Made by a program: the position numbers and the translations under genes. Shown here piece after piece: positions 24,805 through 37,386 of a stretch of 64,000 nucleotides of DNA; the first letter of the stretch is position 1; each line of letters starts with the position of its first letter. The notes under the pieces were generated by a model. It searched no databases, had not been told where the DNA came from, and saw only the letters and a list, made by a program, of their open reading frames with translations. Origin of the DNA: Adineta steineri (lineage: Eukaryota; Rotifera; Eurotatoria; Adinetida; Adinetidae); contig CAJNOI010000152.1 of the NCBI GenBank assembly GCA_905250115.1, positions 1 to 64,000 on the forward strand, in the 5' to 3' direction.

Positions 24805-27452
24805 TCAAAATTCCATTCTCAAAATTATTTCAAATTTTTCAATTCGATGATTAAAAAAATCAGCAACATAAAGATTTCCTTCATCATCAAAAGATAAACC
24901 ACTAGGATGATTAAATTGATTTGATTTATTTCCTGCATCTTTTCCACCTACAACAATTTCACCTTCTTCGTTTCCTTCATACCAACGCATTATTCGATGA
25001 TTGTAACAATCTGCCACATAGATTTGACCCAAATCATCAACAATTACTCCTTGAGGTGAAGACAATTGGTTGAGATTTCTTCCTTGACCATTTCCTCCAG
25101 CTACAATTGTTCCTTCTTTTGCATCTTTTTTCCATTTCATTACACGATGATTCTCGTTATCTGATACATAAACAGATTGATTTTCATCCACAAAAATAAA
25201 ATTAGGAGAATTCAGTTGATTGAGTTTATCTCCTTTTCCATTTCCACCTGCTACCACAATTCCTTCATTATTATATTCTCCCATTTTCCATCGTCTCACT
25301 GCATTCTTCGCAGTATCGGAAACATAAAGAAACCCATGTTTATCCATTGTTAAGCGGGAACAGTCAGTATTGTGAATGAGAATTTGTTGATTTCGATGCG
25401 CCCATCGAATCACTCGTCTGTTCCCACGATCAGCAATGATGATCGAATGATCTTGCTGATCAACAATCACATCTGTTGGCTCATTCAATTGATCCATTCG
25501 ATTTCCTTGACCATTTCCACCTGCAATGATATGTCCTTTCTTTGCATTATGTTTCCATTTAACAATGCGATGATTCCAACAATCAGCAATGAATATATTT
25601 TTCTTTTTATCAATGAAGATTCCAAAAGGGAACTTGAGTTGATTTAATCCTTCTCCTTGTTCATTACCAGCAGCCACAGTCATGGCGTTTTGTTTCCATT
25701 TGCCCCATTTTTGTTCTAGAAAAGGATGAAAACATAAGATTTTGCTGATTTATTTTTTGTTAAATAAAAATTTGAACATAAGTCAGTTTTGTTTTTATCA
25801 ATCAAACACTTTTTGAATCTTTGAAGAAAACTTTTTACGTTATTTAACTTTATTTCATATTTTACCATTTCTTTTTTATATAGAAATTAAATTTTCGATT
25901 TCTATGAATAGTATTATTATTGATCTAGTTCATAAATCAACCAGTAATGTTCTTAATTGTTTTTATCTTTTTCTTCAACACTTTTCTTTTTTTTTTTATA
26001 ATTTGTTGACATAAAGGGGGTGGTCGAAAAATCATGACTTTTTACTCACTCTGGAAATGTCATAATACCAAAGTTCTTTTCACCCAGATCACGAATCTGA
26101 CATCCGTTTGTCTAGATCTGATCCCTTTCTTGCCGTATTTGCCGTAGGGGGGTACCTGGGTCTCAGCAGAGTAGTTCCTTGGGATGTCAAACACAAATAC
26201 ACAAAGTACTCAGAAAATTTTCTTTTCCCTCAAACTTTGTAGAGCGTTTTTTGCTGATCATTTTCATATAAGGAAGTTTTGGATTCTATTAAGAAATGAC
26301 GACGCTATCGTCAAAATAAAAAACATAATAAAATACGGTAAAACAGTTTAAATTTCATTTTTTTCTTATAAAATATAGAAAAAAATTAGATCTGTAATCT
26401 CGAACCGACTGTACTCTGAAGAAATATGACATAGCAGGTTTTGTAGAGAAAACTGTGCTCTACAAAACCTGCTATATCATATTTCTTCCGACTATAGTCG
26501 GTTCGAGATTAGAGACTCAACTTTTTCCTATATTTTGTAAGGAAAAAAATGGGATTTTAAGCTATTTTACTATGTTTTTTATTTGGACGATAGCGTCCTC
26601 ATTTCTTAATAGAATTCAAAACTTCCTTTTACGAAAATGATCAGCGAAAGAAGCTCTACAAAGTTTGCGGGAAAAGAAAATTTTCTCAGAAATTTTTCTG
26701 AATACTTTGTTTGACATTCCATCGAACTACCCAATACTAGACTCAGGTACTCCCCTATGGAAATTGTTGGAAAAAAAAGGATCAGATCTGGACAAACGGA
26801 TGTCAGATTCGTGATCTGGGAGACAAGGGCTTTCGTATTATGACATTTCTAGAGTGAGTAAAAAGTCATGATTTTCGACCACCCCCTTTATAGAAAATAA
26901 GAATTATTGTTTTGAAATTATTTCCAAAAACTTACTTATTGATGAAATAATTGAAATTTCATTAATAAATGATTGCGAGTTTTGTTCAATAGAAATCTTT
27001 GTTGGATCATTCAATTCTTCTGTAATTGTTTTTAACTGATTTGTTAAATAACTTAGATTAATTTCATTAAACTCGTTTTCTTTGTGAATTTGTTTTATTT
27101 GTTCAGACAAATAATTAAATTTGATTTCAATCTCATTAATAAATACTTGTGAAGATTCAATGACAAGTTTTCTACATTCCTGTGCTTTTTGTTGAATCTT
27201 TCCAATTGAACTTCTTTCCCATTGATTAATTTGTTTTATTAATAAATGATTTTGTGGATTTTGTTTTTGTTCATTAATTCTTTGTTTAAATTCATCATAA
27301 TTATTAATAATGTGATTTAGTTCTTCATTTAGTATTTGTTTATGTTCTGTTAAATCCGTAAAACAAAATCTTTGTGAACATCCTTCACAAGGATAAGTTA
27401 TTTTTTCTTTATTGCATTTAAAACATTGTGTTTTGTTGTTTGCCATGGCCAT
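24805..27452 (-). CDS. B-box/coiled-coil/NHL-repeat protein (TRIM-NHL-like without RING)
   Basis: Exon 1 is 26936-27452 and exon 2 is 24805-25715. They join in phase 1 (gtaagt donor, ttttctag acceptor), giving 475 aa. The N-terminus is a B-box-like zinc finger (CFKCN, CEGCSQRFC, DLTEHKQ). A coiled coil of about 110 aa follows (QINQWERSSIGKIQQKAQE, LSEQIKQIHKENEF). The C-terminal 300 aa hold six NHL-type propeller blades with motifs such as IFIADCWNHRIVKWK, NQLNSPNFIFVDENQSVYVS and GQIYVADCYNHRIMRW. The order matches TRIM-NHL proteins but no RING is present, so ubiquitin ligase activity is not supported. NHL propellers bind RNA or protein partners. The only intron carries a large foldback element. 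A frameshifted relative of exon 1 is at 8486-9029. Confidence 0.85.
26012..26890. mobile_element. 0.88 kb foldback/MITE-like element with long inverted arms, in an intron
   Basis: Ends AAGGGGGTGGTCGAAAAATC and GATTTTCGACCACCCCCTT are inverted complements and are flanked by TA on both sides (26012-26013, 26889-26890). The arms pair over almost their full length of about 430 bp around a loop near 26443-26462 (GTAGAG...CTCTAC). No transposase frame. TA flanks suggest a Tc1/mariner-mobilised non-autonomous element; that assignment is inference. Confidence 0.85.
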
Positions 27453-28544
27453 GCCTTTGAATAGTGGTTGGTAGAAGAAATGAATATCGCCTTATCTACG
27501 TTTATAAACATAAACTTATAATGATTCAATGATAACAAAACCATCACTCGGTAGTAGAAAAAACCAAAAAAGATTTTTTTTATGACAAAATCTCACTGAT
27601 AAAACTAATGTAATATCTAATATAGTTGGACTAAAATTGAAAATCGATTTCATTTGAATGTAGATAAAGATAAAACATAGATCTGCACTCTCCAGATGAA
27701 TGATATATCAATCTATTATTCATCTAACTGCATTGTCATATTCACTTTCATCATCCCTCTTATTCTCAAAATAGGTCTTGTGTGATATTCTTCTTTATTC
27801 ATCAAATAAATTTTTCTTTTACAAAACATTGCAAATGAAGAGGAGAAGAAAGATAAGAAAAAAAACACTTTTCAGTTTTTGATTAAATGTAGTTTTAGTA
27901 TTTCATAATGACACAACATCAAAAAATAAAATGAAGAAAAATAACGTTTTTGAAAGTTGTAAATATTTTTATTTTGTTAATTGATGAAACTGAAAATCTA
28001 TCGAAAATAAAGACGTTTATAAATATAATGATTTCACTGAAAAAAAAATTATATCAAAATAAATAAATAATATATGATCAAACTTAATCGTAGAAACGAA
28101 AGTAATATATAGAAGCAGATATCCGAAAAGCTTTTTTTTATATATCTCAACATAGATACATAATAAATATTCAATCTTTTCTTTTAAAAGATTCACTAGA
28201 GAAAATTCTAGAACAATGATGATACCAGATATCTGCGATGATTAAAATTAATGATACTTTTCACTATCAAACTATGTTTGGAAAAATTCTATATTGTTTT
28301 AAACCTATTCTTGCATAGAAATTCTTTTTGATCGAACATCTTTTTAAAATAAATTTAATAAAATAGATATTCTAGGATGTGAATATTCTACTTTATTCAC
28401 TCCACATCTACACCATTCTCAAGAAGGCCGAAGGCGAAGAACTACACTGTCAGGAAGCCAAAGATGTAACAAGAGTATGTTGGAAACGAAACGAAATGAG
28501 TTTCTTCAGCGTCGTGTAATTATTTTTTTCTCTTAATTGTAAAA
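27453..28544. other. AT-rich intergenic region
   Basis: Upstream of the B-box/NHL gene; no ORF. A weak telomere-like palindrome (TAGGATGTGAATATTCTA...CTCCACATCTACACCATTCTCAAG, in separate short pieces) lies at 28374-28424. Confidence 0.5.
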
Positions 28545-29102
28545 AGAAAGAGTAAACAAATGAACTCTCTTATGAGTTTATTATTCCATTCTCATTTTTT
28601 TTTGCAGTGTTCCTATTACACTGTTTTATGCTTGAGATGACGCATCAAATAAAAACCTTGCTGTCCACTTGGGAATAATCTAATTAAGCCTCTAGATGAA
28701 TATTTTCTTTTGTTAACTAAACAATGGTTGATGAGACGTGTACACATGATTAGCGTTCGAAATCGATTTCGACATTTGGCAGATCATGTTGAAGAATTTG
28801 GTGTAGGTGTGGGTATGAGTAGGATGCACGCACACTAAAACCCAAGCTCAAACTGAAACCCTTAAGCTAATCTGCAACATGCTGAGATAGATTTGAAACG
28901 CAAAGCATCTGCACATGTCTCATCAACCCTTGTTTGGTTAACAAAAGAAAATATTCATCTAGAGGTTTAATTAGCTTTTTCCCCAACGGATAGCTAAGTC
29001 CTCAATTTATGCGTCATCTTAAACAGCAAATAGTGTAGTGGGAGCACTGTAAAAAAACGAATGAGGTAATAAACCCATAATAGTAGCTTTTTCTTTCTCC
29101 TC
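28545..29102. mobile_element. Imperfect foldback element with a telomere-like core
   Basis: Left arm 28545-28800 and right arm 28865-29102 pair. Examples are CAGTGTTCCTATTACACT with the complement of TAGTGTAGTGGGAGCACTG, ATGACGCATCAAAT with ATTTATGCGTCAT, and GCCTCTAGATGAATATTTTC with GAAAATATTCATCTAGAGG. The loop (28800-28845) contains GGTGTAGGTGTGGGTATG and a C-strand partner. The arms have diverged by substitutions, so the insertion is not very recent. Confidence 0.75.
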
Positions 29103-29403
29103 ATCAAACATAATAAAGAATTGTATTTTAATAACTTTTATCAACATACAATTTTAATTAGTTTTTTATTTGATTCATTTTTTCTATAGACAAGGACAGG
29201 CATCGATATTTCACAGAAATTTTAATTAAACAAACTGTTTTTTTTGTTGTTGCTTGCTATTGTTCAGATTTTTTACTTATTATTCTACATACACATCATT
29301 TTATATAGTATTCTTATTCAAATATATTGACTCTAGTTCTCGACCGCAATTGAGAAATTCAAGCAAAAATTGAAGTATTTATTAGTATTAATTCCAATAA
29401 TAA

Positions 29404-32400
29404 ATGGCAACACGCGTCACTACAATACAAATCGTTGTGGATAGTAATTCGTCGAGAGAAGAGAAATCTATTCAAACAATATATGCACAAATTAAACAAG
29501 TAGAAATTGAATGAAATAATAATTATACTGATTCCTTTTCCGTCTTATCTATATAGGTTATATGCGATGAAGGTGCAGATGAAAAATTAGTAGCGGCAAA
29601 TATCGAGGACAAATTAAAGGATCACCCATATAAGAGACAAAAAAACGAAATATTAGAAAAACTTGATGAAGAAAATAATTATGCAGCACTTCATTATGCT
29701 GTTCTTTCGAACAATGTTTCGATTTTTGAAACGTTAATTGAAAAATACAAATGTGGTAAAGATTGATTAAAATTTATTTTATTGCAATACTGTCGACTTT
29801 TTATTGCTTTTTGCAGATATTAATTTGATCGGAAATGATGGACAAACACCATTGCACCTGGCTGCACGTTCACGCGAAGTTGAAGAAGCTACAGGCGAAG
29901 AGGCATTAGTAAAACACATGTAGACCCAGGAAGATCCCCAAATGATAAACTGATAGTACTATTGAATAGAGTTCAATGAGCTTATTTTACAAAGACTCAC
30001 GAAGACCCAGAAATGTTATAAAAGAGAAAAAGTTTTTTAGTACACATTTATTTTTTCATTCCGCGAAGACTCTCGAATAGGGCGGGTATGGGTGTGAGTG
30101 TGGATATCGTCCTTATCTCACACCCACACCCACCCTCAAGAAAGCTTATACCTTGCTGATTGTTTTAAAGGTCTTCATACTATACAATACTTTTAAGAAT
30201 AAATATATACGTGTTGCAACATTTGAAACGTTTTCCATAAAACGATATATAAAAAATTAAATCCGTAGCCAAATGATAAAATTAAGATAAAAGTATCTTT
30301 TTTTGTTTTCTTTTAGCCAACCAAGTCAATTTTAAGTTATATGTTGAATTCTTCTAAAGTCGATATTTATGTTCAAGACAATCAAAGACGAACACCATTG
30401 CATCACGCAATTATGTGTGGCTGCATTAAAAATGCTGAAAAATTAATAGAAAAGGATAAATTAATAAGACGGAAAAGTCTACTTAATGTAAGTTATAATT
30501 TTGTATATATATTTAATTTACAGTTGCTTCATGCTGCACTCTCCTTCGATTATTAAAAACTTATTTTAAAGCTCTCTTAACATTTAATTTTTATTGGAGA
30601 ATATACATTATCAACAGTAGTAACTCATTAGTGAAAAAATATAAAATGTAATTGTATCAATCTCAATACTGATTTTTTTTCTTTTTAGTTGCGTGATGTT
30701 CAAGGGGCATTGCCAATTCATTATGCTTGTCGTTATGGTACTAGAGAAATGCTTAATTTGTTTGGTGACAGCTTTACTCAGTTATTCGATGAAAAAACCC
30801 TCGACCAAAAACGACCAATAGATGTTGCTGCTGAATATGGCCATCTTGATATCATTGAAGAGTTTTTGCGTCAAGTACCTGCAGATGACTCAAAAAGTAT
30901 TACAGCTTTGGCTTATGCCGCAATTCGTCATAAAAACAATACAGTTGTTTCCTATCTTCTCCGAAATCAATCAAATTATTTTCCTAATGATGGTATACTT
31001 CACGCTGCTTGTCGTGAACGATATGGACACAAATCAATATCGTCTTTAAGAATTACTGAAGAGGACCTACAAAGAACAGATCAAGATGGATTAACTCCAT
31101 TAATGGTAGCTGTTAAACATCGTCGTTTTGAATGTGTTAAAGCTCTTCTTGACACGAAACAGTGCACTACGAGTGTTTTTAGTGAACGTAGCAAAAACCT
31201 TAAACATACGGTGCTTCACATTTGTGCAGAAGTACAATACAAAGAAATTACTGATATTCTTTTCGAAACGCTCAAGAATCTAGAGAACTTCAGAGATACA
31301 TTGATTCCTCAAGATGTGATGGGAAATACATCTTTACATATCTGTGCTCAAAAAGGTAATAATTATATGTGTGAAAAAATATTAGAACTTTACAAAACCT
31401 TACCAAGAAGTAATCCAGGAAAAAAGCCAATATGGCTTCTGAATAATTATAATAAACTAACAGCTTTTCAAGAAGCTGTCAAGAGTAATCAGTTGCAAGT
31501 TGTTCAAGCTATGCTTACTCTAGTACCTCATACAGATTCACGGAGAAAGATGATTCGTGCTACTGATGATCAACTCCGTACAAGCTCAGACATCACAGAA
31601 TCGAAGGGTAAGTCTACAACTCATGAACTCAGAATTAAAGAGTATATGAGAGTGATATAAATATATTTCTATATAATACCTAATACAGATCCACGGAAAA
31701 CGATGATTCGTGCTACCGATGATCAACTCCGCACATGTTTACATATCGCAGCATTGAAGGGTAAGTCTACAACTCATAAACCTAGAATGAACGAGTATAT
31801 CAGAGTGACATAAATATATTTCTATAAAATTAAGATACAATTAAATCATATTGAAGAATACACTTGTGTATGTATCATTTAATTATTTGTGAATAACCAA
31901 TTTTCGTTTTACATAATTTACAAATAATCTTATTTCATTCAGTTAAGTATAGTTTTAAACACTAGAGCGCGATTTGCGACATCAAAAAATTATTGATGAA
32001 TAGATATTAACTTTTAATCCCTTTCCATGAGTTTGTATCAGTTAGTTTAGATTTCTGGTGGTGTAAAAAAATGTAGTCATTAACAAGAATTTGCTTACAT
32101 TATAGTTAATGGTTTATTTATAGGTAATTCCGAAATAGTAAATTTACTCATAAACGAAAATTTATTAGACGTAAATTATCCTGATATGAATGACAATACA
32201 CCATTACATAACGCAGTTGCATGGGATAATGATGATGAAGAAGATATTAAAGAGCGACTTAAATGCATCCAGTATTTAATCGAAAACAAGGCAGATATTA
32301 ATGCTTATAATATTCGGCGAGAAACACCATTACACAATGCATCTAGATATGGATCATTCAAGCTTGTTAAATCCTTACTCGACCATAATGCTGATCTCTT

Positions 32401-34905
32401 AGTGACTAATATAAATGGTATGAATTGTCTCGAAGTTGCAATCGAAGAAAAAAATGAATCAGTTGTTAAATACTTTATTGATCATGATCAAATATTTGAT
32501 CTAATGCGTAATGCTCAATTTTCATGTGGTGGGAATGAAAAGAATAAATCAGATTCCTGGGCTGACACACCTATGAGAAAGCTTATTGTAAACATGCCAG
32601 ATATGGCTTTTCTTATTCTCGAAAAGTGTACGATTGACATCGGTGACGAAAGAACGGACTTACACAAAAAAATATACAATTACGAATTCTTAGACGATGA
32701 ATATTTTATTGGTACCTGGATAAATGGTAAGAAAAAAATAATGATCTTTCAATCAGAATTCATAGTTGCAGTTGTGACTTGCATACAAATAAAAATATAA
32801 ACTACAGATAAAAAATGTAGAAAAAGCAGTAAGCACCGAAATGACACATACATGTTATTTTTAGCAAATATTTGCTAAGAAAATCCGAAATATAAGGAGA
32901 TGGCTATCAAATGATTTCGATGATAGACGGATAGAAACCAGTTTTGTAAATGAAGATTTTTAAAAGATGTACGAAATGATTCAGAGCAATGAATACATTT
33001 TTGATAAATGATACAGTATACTGTCATCATTTACATTATTCGATTGTATAGAACCGTAAGTACCCGTTTCGATACGCATTCTGATATTTACACTTTCTTA
33101 TGTGCTTACGAAATAACACATTAAATGACGAAATTATACACATCGCAAAATAAAATAAATAGTTTGATGCAAGGCGAAACATTCGAATTTTCATTTTATA
33201 TATAATATCTAATAATTACTAGACGTTACTGCCGTCTCTCTACGCAAAACTAATTTCATACGTATATCTTTCCTCTGTCAGTTTTCGTTTCGTAAGAAAT
33301 AAACTCTCAACTGTTAAAAAATATTTTTATATGGTGTTTTCACAACCTTTTCACTTAAGATTAAAGCAGTGCAGTCATACTGTACAATTTAATGTCGTAT
33401 AGATCATGCTAATCTTTTCTTTGTTAAGGAAATATCATCAATGAAAAGATCAAGAAAATCAAAAAAAATACTACATATACACACGACTACAAAATTCTTC
33501 TCAAAAATCACCCACTTTTCTTAATGGCCAAACATAATACGATGAAGCTAATGGCACATCCGTTGAGTCAAGGTCTCGCTAAGAATAAGTTTCACAAATT
33601 TGGTTTATGGATATTTTCAATATTCTTCTTAATTTATTCTATTTTTATTGGCCTATTTACAACTTTTGCTATACGTATCAAGCAACCACAACACTATTAT
33701 AGTATAACAAATATTACTTTCGATAATGATTTATGTGAGGATGTCTTGAAAGCACTTGAAAAAAATTCACCAGATGATTCTATTATGAAAGAATCATGGG
33801 ATCATACATTAAGATGTGGTTTATACGTCTTTCTTATTTTACTTTTGGCAAAACATGTATGGATATTTTGGAGTTTCGTCAAAATTTCTATAACAAAGCC
33901 TTTTGTATTTATTTTCGAATATGGTGCAATAGTGCTATGTTTTCTGTTTATTTCTGACCATGAGTATCAAAGAAGTGTTAAAATGCGTTGCCCCGTGCAG
34001 TGGCAGCTTGGTGCATTTGGACTATTTATTGGCTACTTAGGATTACTCTATTATATCCAATATATACCTATCATTGGTATTTATGTTATTATGCTTAAGA
34101 TTATCATCGTACGATTTATTTTCTTTCTTCCCGTGTTAACATGTTTATCGATTGGCTTTGGACTAGCTTTTTATATGCTTCTTCAATATAACGAATCATT
34201 TGATAGTTTTGCGTCTCGCGCATTAAGCCAAATGGGTAATATTTAAAAAAATTTACAAGTTTTTGTTCTAATTTACATGTCATTTCAATTTAGTAATAAT
34301 GATGACCGGCGAATTAAATTTCTCTGACAACACCACGTCTGATGATGATCCAGCGAAACCTTATTATAAATTAATTTATATCATGTATGTTCTATTTGCT
34401 ATAGGTGTGGTAATTTTAGTAGCAAATCTCTTAATAAGTAACGAAAACTTTTTCTATTCGGATATATATATTTATTTAAACACTGTTGTACAACATAGGT
34501 TTGGCTGTTGGTGAAATTGTACCATTAATGAATAAAGCCCGGGGTGCTCAAATTGACATGAAGTTTGAACTGATCGCCGATTATGAAATTCTTCGGCTGC
34601 GGCTTTATTTACTCGGTTGTCATTTACGTGCACATCGGTCTAAATTATTTAAAGTTCGTAACATGAAAGGAAGTCCTTGGCGGGAGAAATGCTATAACGG
34701 AATCGTAGATTTTTTTACGCATACAACTTATATTAATGAAGATATGTTTGAATCTATTAATGAAGCTGAAGATAAAACTGATTCTGCAAAACAAATGAGA
34801 ATGTTGGGAGAGATTCAGAATGAATTGAAAAAGCAAGACGAATTCAAAAAAACAGGCAAACAACCAACTACTAATAAAGTCACCAAATCAAACCATAGAC
34901 CGTAA
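29404..34905 (+). CDS. TRPA-like ankyrin-repeat cation channel
   Basis: Ten exons join in frame: 29404-29499, 29557-29755, 29817-29908, 30317-30487, 30689-31607, 31689-31760, 32124-32726, 33429-34235, 34294-34437 and 34499-34905, about 1,169 aa (human TRPA1 is 1,119). The first 800 or so residues hold about 14 ankyrin repeats (TPLHLAAR, TPLHHAI, LPIHYACRYG, TPLMVAV, LHICAQKGN, TPLHNASRYG). The pre-TM1 HPLFLMAKHNTMKLMAHPL segment matches the TRPA family. TM segments follow in exon 8, and the pore region reads IMMTGELNF (TRPA1: MMLGDINY). Exon 10 opens with LAVGEI, the end of S6, then a basic coiled tail. TRPA channels are plasma-membrane Ca2+-permeable sensors of heat or electrophiles. The exon 3 donor (gtaaaa) and exon 6 use are less certain because of a local duplication. 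Confidence 0.85.
30079..30140. repeat. Telomere-like palindrome in a TRPA-like gene intron
   Basis: GGGCGGGTATGGGTGTGAGTG, then TGGATATCG and TTATCTCA, then CACCCACACCCACCCTCAAG. One of the clearest family members, with GGATATC in the spacer and CCCTCAAG at the end. Confidence 0.8.
31534..31830 (+). repeat. Tandem duplication of about 150 bp across an ankyrin exon
   Basis: 31534-31680 and 31687-31830 match: GATTCACGGAGAAAGATGAT against GATCCACGGAAAACGATGAT, then ATTCGTGCTACYGATGATCA, then GAAGGGTAAGTCTACAACTC and GTGAYATAAATATATTTCTA. Copy 2 encodes the ankyrin consensus (LRTCLHIAALKG). Copy 1 has drifted from it (LRTSSDITESKG). Both end in the same gtaagt donor; copy 2 forms a phase 1-1 exon of 72 bp, so either inclusion or skipping keeps the frame. 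Confidence 0.8.
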
Positions 34906-35152
34906 CGAAAAAAGAATTCTTATCCATAGCAACATATAAATTTTCTGGAGATCATATTGAACATTTTTATTAATCTAGCATTTTCCATTTAACCGAACTT
35001 ATATTACTCTTGATTTTGACTGTGATAATTTTACATATTTATTACAGATACTCTTGCTTTATGTACGATTTACTATTCATTGAATAAATCATATAAATTG
35101 ATACACTCTCATTAGATGAAATAACTGTCCCTCATCGTATTTCAAATGTCCA

Positions 35153-35836
35153 TCAAAAAACGGTAACTCTCCTGTTATTTACACCCATATTACGCCATGT
35201 GACGAATAGAGTCAACAAAATAAAAGATAAATTGGGTGTGGGTGGGGAGTGGGTGTATGAGTGTGAGGATGTGGGTAAGTGTGTCTTGTTCAAACAAACG
35301 CACACCCACACTAAGTAATCATACGTATTTTGAAAATGAAGAGAAAAAATAACAATGCTGTAAAAGAGAAAAATATATGTGAGTATAATAATCAACGACA
35401 AGTAATGGCAATAAAAGCGTCCTCTTTGATTTGCAACCAATCGATTAGAAAATATTAAAATATGTCGTTCGATAGCTAACCAAGCCATTAAAATAATACC
35501 TCCAGTATAAAAACCATAATCAGCTGACCACCATAGAAGACAAATAAAAGGTTTCGATGGTTGAACTGAACCATATTGAAAGAAAACAAGATAAAAATTG
35601 ATATCCATCAATTGAATAGGTGAACCAAAGACTAATATAAGAAGAATCGTATGATTTTGTAATGCATATCGTTGAATTCGATCAATAATAATCTGTAGAA
35701 TTAGACAAAAACTACAGATAACTAATGGAATATTAAATAGAAGCATAAGCCAAAAACGAATTGGACGAGGTAGAGAAATTTCTGAACTAGCGAAAGATTT
35801 ATCACTTTGATATGAACTATTGTTCACAGTAGACAT
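35153..35836 (-). pseudogene. GPCR truncated after TM4 by a telomere-like insertion
   Basis: The 227-codon frame starts with a 25 aa Ser-rich N-terminus and has four clear TM segments (WLMLLFNIPLVICSFCLIL; ILLILVFGSPIQLMDINFYL; IILMAWLAIERHILIF with ERH at the DRY site; LSLIIILTYIFLFYSIVIF). It then reads into FQNTYDYLVWVCVCLNK, which is translation of the C-strand side of a telomere-like palindrome (35233-35311). The last 25 residues are unrelated to a receptor. TM5-7 are missing and not found downstream. A functional receptor is unlikely. Confidence 0.75.
35233..35311. repeat. Telomere-like palindrome at the break point of a GPCR gene
   Basis: GGGTGTGGGTGGGGAGTGGG with further GTGTGAGGATGTGGG, a spacer, then CGCACACCCACACTAAG. 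The coding similarity of the minus-strand GPCR ends exactly where this block begins. Confidence 0.75.
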
Positions 35837-36480
35837 AACTAACAGTGTAAGAAAAAAATAGTTTTATGTTAATAATATGAATAGAACAGGTGTCTTATAG
35901 GAAATGAAAGAAGAAGAAGAATATTCAAATTTTTTCAATTCCTTTCCATTTTTACTTTCCTTTGTTCAACTATTTACTTGAAGTATAATACAAATAAAAA
36001 CAATAATGTTTATCTTTTTCTTCTTGATTATCTGTCTAAGTATTCTTTTAAATCGTTGTAAACATTCTTACGCATTGAAATTGTGCAGGGGGAATCATAT
36101 ATCTCTGTTTATTCATAGAAAACATATTGTTTCAGTTTTAATTAATTTCGCATTTCTATTGTCACATGTTCAAATTATAATTATTTTTGTAGTATCAAAG
36201 TAGAATCATTACATTACTACATATTATATAGAAAATGAGTAGTTTTTCTTCAAATAATTTCCTCTCTCAATGTCCAACAAGAATCTCCGAGTGTATAGAA
36301 TAATATATGAAGTAAATCACTTATTCCGTGAAAGCAAAATTAGGTGTGGGTAGGAATACTTTCAGTTTTTCGTATCCACTTACCCTCAAGATGTTCTGTT
36401 TTTCTTTTTCTTTTAAAATCAATTTTATTTCGTCATGTAATGCAGATATTCATTACAAAAAAAATAGAAAAATAAAATAT
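35837..36480. other. Intergenic region with a telomere-like palindrome
   Basis: No supported gene (the 65-codon frame at 36006 is low-complexity hydrophobic). Contains a palindrome at 36341-36390: TAGGTGTGGGTAGGAATAC, then GTATCCACTTACCCTCAAG, with matched variants on both arms. Confidence 0.55.
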
Positions 36481-37286
36481 TTAAATTTTTTGAAATGAAA
36501 CTTCGTCAACAGATTGGACAAATTTGTCAAATGCAGTAATACGTTCTTCGAGGTCATCCATACCAACCTAAATATTATTTATTAATATTGCTAAAAAAGA
36601 ATCTTAATCAATAGAGAATATTTACTTTATCATCTTCAACGACACAAGTAATTTGTAATTTTCTGATTCCGTAAACAAGTGGCACGAGACGAGCTACAAC
36701 AATAATTTTATTTAAAATATTTCAATAGAAATCGAATACTTACAAGTACCCCAAAGAAGTCCATCTAATTCAATTGAACGAACCTTTTTTTCAAGTTCTT
36801 CCATATTTGTTTTATCACTCTCTGGTTTAACCTAATTTAAAAAAAAATTTACTAAAATTCTATTCAATTGTTTAATACATACATCGAGAACAATTATACT
36901 TTTTGCAATAGGAGCTGGTTCTAAAAGCAAATCTTTTTTAAAATTTTCTTTTTCGTCTTTCTTTTTTTTTACTTTTAGCTTTTTTCTCATTATAATCATT
37001 TAAACGTTGTTTTGTAATTTCACTTTCTTCTTCATTATCATTATCACCAAATGGATCAAAATCTTCATCTAGATTAACAGAAGCTAATTTAGATTGATGT
37101 TGACCTTGGAATCTTAAGAAAATTTTAATATAACGATTGAATAAATAAACAAATTTACTTTTGTCTTTCAGCATCATCAAATGAAGAAATATGATTATAC
37201 CATCGAAGAGCATTTTCAAGATTAGCCGATGGAGCTTTTTTTATAGCTTCAAATACAACAACATCAACTTGGCTTGGACAATATCT
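36481..37286 (-). CDS. EEF1B2: Translation elongation factor 1-beta (eEF1B-alpha/EEF1B2 type), 5' end in gap
   Basis: Six exons join in frame on the minus strand: 37159-37286 (cut by Ns), 36973-37112, 36883-36920, 36744-36831, 36626-36693 and 36481-36567. The introns are 46-62 bp. The protein reads [14 protein letters not shown] and [11 protein letters not shown] (GST-C-like N domain), then an acidic linker ([17 protein letters not shown]) and a basic NEKKAKKPAPIAKS. The GEF domain follows: [55 protein letters not shown], and the C-terminal SFQKI. This is the guanine-nucleotide exchange subunit that recharges eEF1A in translation, cytosolic and conserved. The N-terminal 45 or so residues are lost in the assembly gap. 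Confidence 0.95.
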
Positions 37287-37386
37287 NNNNNNNNNNNNNN
37301 NNNNNNNNNNNNNNNNNNNNNNNNNNNNNNNNNNNNNNNNNNNNNNNNNNNNNNNNNNNNNNNNNNNNNNNNNNNNNNNNNNNNNN
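37287..37386. other. Assembly gap (100 N)
   Basis: Exactly 100 Ns, the usual placeholder for unknown size. The 5' parts of both the eEF1B gene (minus) and the EEP gene (plus) are missing here, so the true gap must hold at least the EEP catalytic core and is larger than 100 bp. Confidence 0.95.

Noticed and set aside
30488-30555. Short ankyrin-like read-through LLHAALSFDY after a possible acceptor
   Set aside because: It stops at once and does not fit the phase of flanking exons; at most a dead exon piece.
36006-36203. 65-codon hydrophobic frame
   Set aside because: AT-rich intergenic DNA often gives Phe/Ile/Leu-rich frames; no signal or homology visible.
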